Assembly: GCA_049317465.1 (NCBI GenBank)
Contig: JBMOIF010000007.1
Location: forward strand, 1 to 53,114
Source of the DNA: CAIQIA01 sp049317465
Lineage (GTDB): Bacteria > Cyanobacteriota > Cyanobacteriia > PCC-6307 > Cyanobiaceae
Length of the DNA stretch: 53,114 bases
Direction: 5' to 3'
In this document: positions 50,296 through 53,114 of the stretch, one piece after another
How positions within the stretch are numbered: the first letter of the stretch is position 1
Layout of the letters: the number at the start of each line of letters is the position of its first letter
The notes under the pieces: model-generated
What the model was told of the DNA's origin: nothing
Seen by the model: only the letters and a program-made list of their open reading frames with translations
Database searches by the model: none
Made by a program: the position numbers and the translations under genes

Positions 50296-53043
50296 ATGAC
50301 CCCTGCCGCCAGCAGCCGGCCCGATCTGGCGGCGCTCTTTCCGTTCAGCCTCGATGGCTTCCAGCTTGAGGCCATCGATGCCCTTGACCAGGGACATTCG
50401 GTTGTTGTGAGCGCCCCCACCGGGTCGGGCAAGACCCTGGTGGGCGAATACGCCATCCACCGTGCCCTTGCCCACGGACGGCGCGTGTTCTACACCACCC
50501 CGCTCAAGGCCCTCTCGAACCAGAAGCTGCGGGATTTTCGTGAGCAGTTCGGTGCCGACCGGGTCGGCCTGATGACGGGCGACATCACCGCCAACCGTGA
50601 GGCGGCGGTCGTGGTGATGACGACTGAGATCTTCCGCAACATGCTGTACGCGGAGATCGATCACCCCGATGACGATCCCCTCGCCGATGTCGAGACCGTG
50701 GTGCTCGACGAATGCCACTACATGAACGACTCCCAGCGCGGGACCGTCTGGGAGGAGTCGATCATCCACTGCCCGTCGATGATCCAGCTTGTGGCTCTCT
50801 CGGCCACCGTCGCCAATGCCGGGCAGCTCACCGACTGGATCGAGCAGGTGCACGGCCCCACCCGCCTCGTGCTCAGCGACCACCGGCCCGTGCCGCTGGC
50901 GTTCAGCTTCTGCAGCGCCAAGGGACTGCATCCGCTGCTCAATGAGGCCGGCACGGGACTCCATCCCAATGCCAAGGTCTGGCGGCCCCCCAAATCCACC
51001 CGGCGCAAAGGCGATCGCAGCCCCCGGCCGCCCCAGCCCGAGGCGCCGCCCATGGGCTTCGTCGTCAATCAGCTGGCCGAGCGCGACATGCTGCCGGCCA
51101 TCTATTTCATCTTCAGCCGCCGAGGCTGCGACAAGGGCGTGCGTGACCTCGGCAATGCCTCCCTGGTCTCGCCGGCTGAGCAGGCGCGGCTGCGGGAGCG
51201 CGTCGATGCCTTCGTGGCGTCCAGCCCGGAGGCGGTGCGTGAGGGCCATCTGGAGCCGTTGCTGCGCGGTGTCGCCGCCCACCACGCCGGTGTGCTGCCG
51301 GCCTGGAAGGAATTGATCGAAGAGCTGTTCCAGCAGGGGCTGATCAAGGTGGTGTTCGCCACCGAGACCCTTGCGGCCGGCATCAACATGCCCGCCCGCA
51401 CCACCGTCATCTCGGCGCTGTCCAAGCGCACCGAAAGCGGCCACCGCGGACTGATGGCCAGCGAGTTCCTGCAGATGGCCGGTCGGGCCGGCCGCCGTGG
51501 TCTCGACACCCAGGGTTACGTCGTCACGGTTCAGAGCCGCTTCGAAGGGGTCCGCGAAGCCGGTCAGCTGGCCCTGGCCCCTGCGGATCCCCTGGTCAGC
51601 CAGTTCACGCCCAGCTACGGCATGGTGCTCAACCTGCTGCAGCGCTACGACCTGGCCAAGGCCCGCGAACTGGTCGAGCGCAGCTTTGGGCGTTACCTCG
51701 CCACCCTTGATCTGGCCGATGACCAGGCCCGCATCGCGGAACTGCGCCAGCAGCTGGAACTGCTCGGTGAAACCGCCACCGACGTGCCCTGGGAAGCCTT
51801 CGAGGCCTACGAAAAGCAGCGCGGCCGCCTGCGCGAGGAGCGGCGTCTGCTGCGCATTCTGCAGCAGCAGGCCGAGGAGACCCTGGCCCATGAGCTCACC
51901 CTGGCGCTGCAGTTCGCCAGTCCCGGCACGCTGGTGAGCCTCAAGGCGCCGGCCCTGCGCGGTCGCGTCTGCCCCGCCGTGATCGTCGACAAGATCGAAG
52001 GCCCCGGTCAGTTTCCGCTGCTGCTCTGTCTCACCGACGAGAACCTCTGGGTGTTGCTGCCCTGTCGTTCGGTGGTGAGCCTCCACGCCGAACTCAGTTG
52101 TCTGCAGGTGCGCGGGTTCGACGTGCCTGACCTCAGCCATGCCGGTGAACACCGCCACGGTGATCAGCACACCGCCGGCCTGGCCCTGGCGGTGGGTTCC
52201 CTGGCCCGTCGCCACGACATGCACACCCCCCAGTACGACCTGGCCGGAGAGGTGCAGCAGCAGGCACGGCTGGTGCAGGAGCTGGAGGCCGAACTGGAGG
52301 CCGATCCCGCCCACCGCTGGGGGGACCGACGCCAGCTGAAGAAGCAGCGCCGGCGGATGGAGGAGCTCGAGGAGGAGATTGCCGAACGTCAGCGGCTGCT
52401 GCACCACCGGGCCAACCGCCACTGGCAGACCTTCCTGAGCCTGATCGAGATCCTGCGCCATTTCGGCTGCCTCGATGACCTTGAACCCACCGAGATCGGC
52501 CGCACCGTGGCGGCCCTCAGGGGCGACAACGAACTCTGGCTGGGCCTGGTGCTGATGAGCGGCCACTGCGACGAGCTCAGCCCCGCCGACCTGGCGGCGG
52601 TGCTCGAGGCGGTCTCGACCGAGGTGAGCCGCCCCGACCTCTGGACCGCCTACCCGCCACCACCCGCTGCGGAGGAGGCTCTGCATGATCTGCGGGGGCT
52701 GCGCCGTGAACTGGTGCGGCTGCAGGAACGCCACGATGTGGTGGTGCCTGTGTGGTGGGAACCCGACCTGATGGGACTGGTCAAGGCCTGGGCCGATGGC
52801 ACCAGCTGGACCGACCTGATCGCTGCCACCTCCCTCGATGAAGGCGATGTGGTGCGGTTGCTGCGGCGCACGGTCGACCTGCTGGCGCAGCTGCCCTACT
52901 GCCCCGCCGTCAGCGATGAACTGCGGGGCAAGGCCCGCCGAGCGCTTCAGGCCATCAACCGCTTCCCCGTCAAGGAGGAAATCGTCGGCGCCGAACCCGA
53001 AGGTCTCAACCCCGCCACCCAGCGGGTGCCGTTGGAGGGGTGA
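50296..53043 (+). CDS. Ski2/Mtr4-like DExH RNA helicase
   Basis: 915 residues. Helicase core with the P-loop APTGSGKT (40-47), the TTPLKALSNQK motif, DECH (motif II), SATVAN (motif III) and QMAGRAGRRGLD (motif VI). The C-terminal part (about 640-915) has a coiled-coil segment rich in Arg/Glu and a DSHCT-like helical domain. Relatives include yeast Mtr4/Ski2 and chloroplast ISE2, acting in RNA turnover or rRNA processing. The start is ATG, possibly leaderless. No accessory exonuclease gene is adjacent. Confidence 0.93.
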   Translation: MTPAASSRPDLAALFPFSLDGFQLEAIDALDQGHSVVVSAPTGSGKTLVGEYAIHRALAHGRRVFYTTPLKALSNQKLRDFREQFGADRVGLMTGDITANREAAVVVMTTEIFRNMLYAEIDHPDDDPLADVETVVLDECHYMNDSQRGTVWEESIIHCPSMIQLVALSATVANAGQLTDWIEQVHGPTRLVLSDHRPVPLAFSFCSAKGLHPLLNEAGTGLHPNAKVWRPPKSTRRKGDRSPRPPQPEAPPMGFVVNQLAERDMLPAIYFIFSRRGCDKGVRDLGNASLVSPAEQARLRERVDAFVASSPEAVREGHLEPLLRGVAAHHAGVLPAWKELIEELFQQGLIKVVFATETLAAGINMPARTTVISALSKRTESGHRGLMASEFLQMAGRAGRRGLDTQGYVVTVQSRFEGVREAGQLALAPADPLVSQFTPSYGMVLNLLQRYDLAKARELVERSFGRYLATLDLADDQARIAELRQQLELLGETATDVPWEAFEAYEKQRGRLREERRLLRILQQQAEETLAHELTLALQFASPGTLVSLKAPALRGRVCPAVIVDKIEGPGQFPLLLCLTDENLWVLLPCRSVVSLHAELSCLQVRGFDVPDLSHAGEHRHGDQHTAGLALAVGSLARRHDMHTPQYDLAGEVQQQARLVQELEAELEADPAHRWGDRRQLKKQRRRMEELEEEIAERQRLLHHRANRHWQTFLSLIEILRHFGCLDDLEPTEIGRTVAALRGDNELWLGLVLMSGHCDELSPADLAAVLEAVSTEVSRPDLWTAYPPPPAAEEALHDLRGLRRELVRLQERHDVVVPVWWEPDLMGLVKAWADGTSWTDLIAATSLDEGDVVRLLRRTVDLLAQLPYCPAVSDELRGKARRALQAINRFPVKEEIVGAEPEGLNPATQRVPLEG

Positions 53044-53066
53044 CCCCGGCGATGGCGCCGGGGTCA
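53041..53066. terminator. Perfect stem-loop between convergent genes
   Basis: An 11-bp perfect inverted repeat TGACCCCGGCG / CGCCGGGGTCA with a 4-base loop (ATGG), starting with the helicase stop codon. It lies between the helicase stop and the convergent gene's stop (53075-53077). No T run follows on either strand, so it may stabilise 3' ends or work with Rho-like factors rather than as a classical intrinsic terminator. Confidence 0.55.
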
Positions 53067-53074
53067 CCCACGTT

Positions 53075-53114
53075 TCAGATCCCCAGCCGTCCGTAGATCA
53101 CGTCCAGGTGCTCC
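53075..53114 (-). CDS. C-terminal end of a cut-off CDS, possibly adenylosuccinate lyase
   Basis: Only the last twelve codons are in the window on the minus strand: EHLDVIYGRLGI then TGA. The ending looks like that of PurB (adenylosuccinate lyase), and I recall purB near this helicase in related picocyanobacteria, but twelve residues are too few for certainty. The start and the body lie beyond the right edge. Confidence 0.45.
   Translation of the reverse strand, partial: EHLDVIYGRLGI

Noticed and set aside
50233..53067. Very long minus-strand open frame (continuing into bioF)
   Set aside because: It is antisense to the helicase gene and arises from high GC, which removes stop codons. Only its last 399 codons are the real bioF, with all motifs.

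Overview
The window looks like the chromosome of a GC-rich picocyanobacterium (Cyanobium / Synechococcus type). The evidence is the RNA polymerase beta-prime subunit split into rpoC1 and rpoC2, a high-light-inducible protein gene just after rpoC2, a Ycf35 gene, cyanobacterial DUF families (DUF3493, DUF2997, DUF3143), the picocyanobacterial BioK-type biotin esterase, frequent GTG starts and very high GC. I see no insertion sequence, phage gene, CRISPR array or rRNA. No stretch longer than 300 bases lacks a gene; the two longest gaps are the rimP leader (6253-6420) and the rpoB leader (11970-12221).

Layout. 1-6.7 kb: tRNA-Thr, a DUF3493 gene, and the leftward rimP-nusA-ylxR-infB translation/transcription operon ending in a coupled membrane protein. 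6.7-11.1 kb: phosphoesterase, HtrA protease, rpiA, hisD (leftward) and rpsT. 11.2-22.9 kb: tatD, rpoB, rpoC1, rpoC2, an HLIP and rlmN, all rightward. 22.9-29 kb: an AmpG-like permease, a HEAT-repeat protein, the DUF2997-ycf35-ferredoxin-aldo/keto reductase cluster, rsmG, a J-domain protein and DUF3143. 29-31.7 kb: fumC-bioA (leftward). 31.7-46.9 kb: an accessory block (below). 46.9-50.2 kb: leftward bioF-bioK-bioC-bioD. 50.3-53.1 kb: a Ski2/Mtr4-type helicase and the end of a further gene, possibly purB.

The most unusual part is 31.76-46.91 kb. Nine tightly packed rightward genes encode two DUF2231 membrane proteins, a heme-copper oxidase (subunits II, I, III) whose subunit II has lost every CuA ligand, a GMC flavoprotein lacking both usual catalytic residues, a GH63-like glucosidase, a second GMC flavoprotein with intact residues, and a Nif11-like protein. 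They converge on five leftward genes: a cupin, an SMP-30/gluconolactonase, a second Nif11-like protein, a GlcG-VOC-VOC fusion and DoxX. A divergent short-chain dehydrogenase of the glucose-dehydrogenase type follows. My inference is a periplasmic or membrane-linked sugar-oxidation module: glycosidase releases a sugar, flavoprotein or SDR oxidises it to a lactone, lactonase opens it, and electrons pass through quinone to the alternative (quinol) oxidase. This block lies exactly between fumC-bioA and bioFKCD, so the biotin genes are split around it.

Limits: all calls are made by reading motifs by eye. Operons are inferred from spacing. Promoters are weak matches except the one before rpoB.
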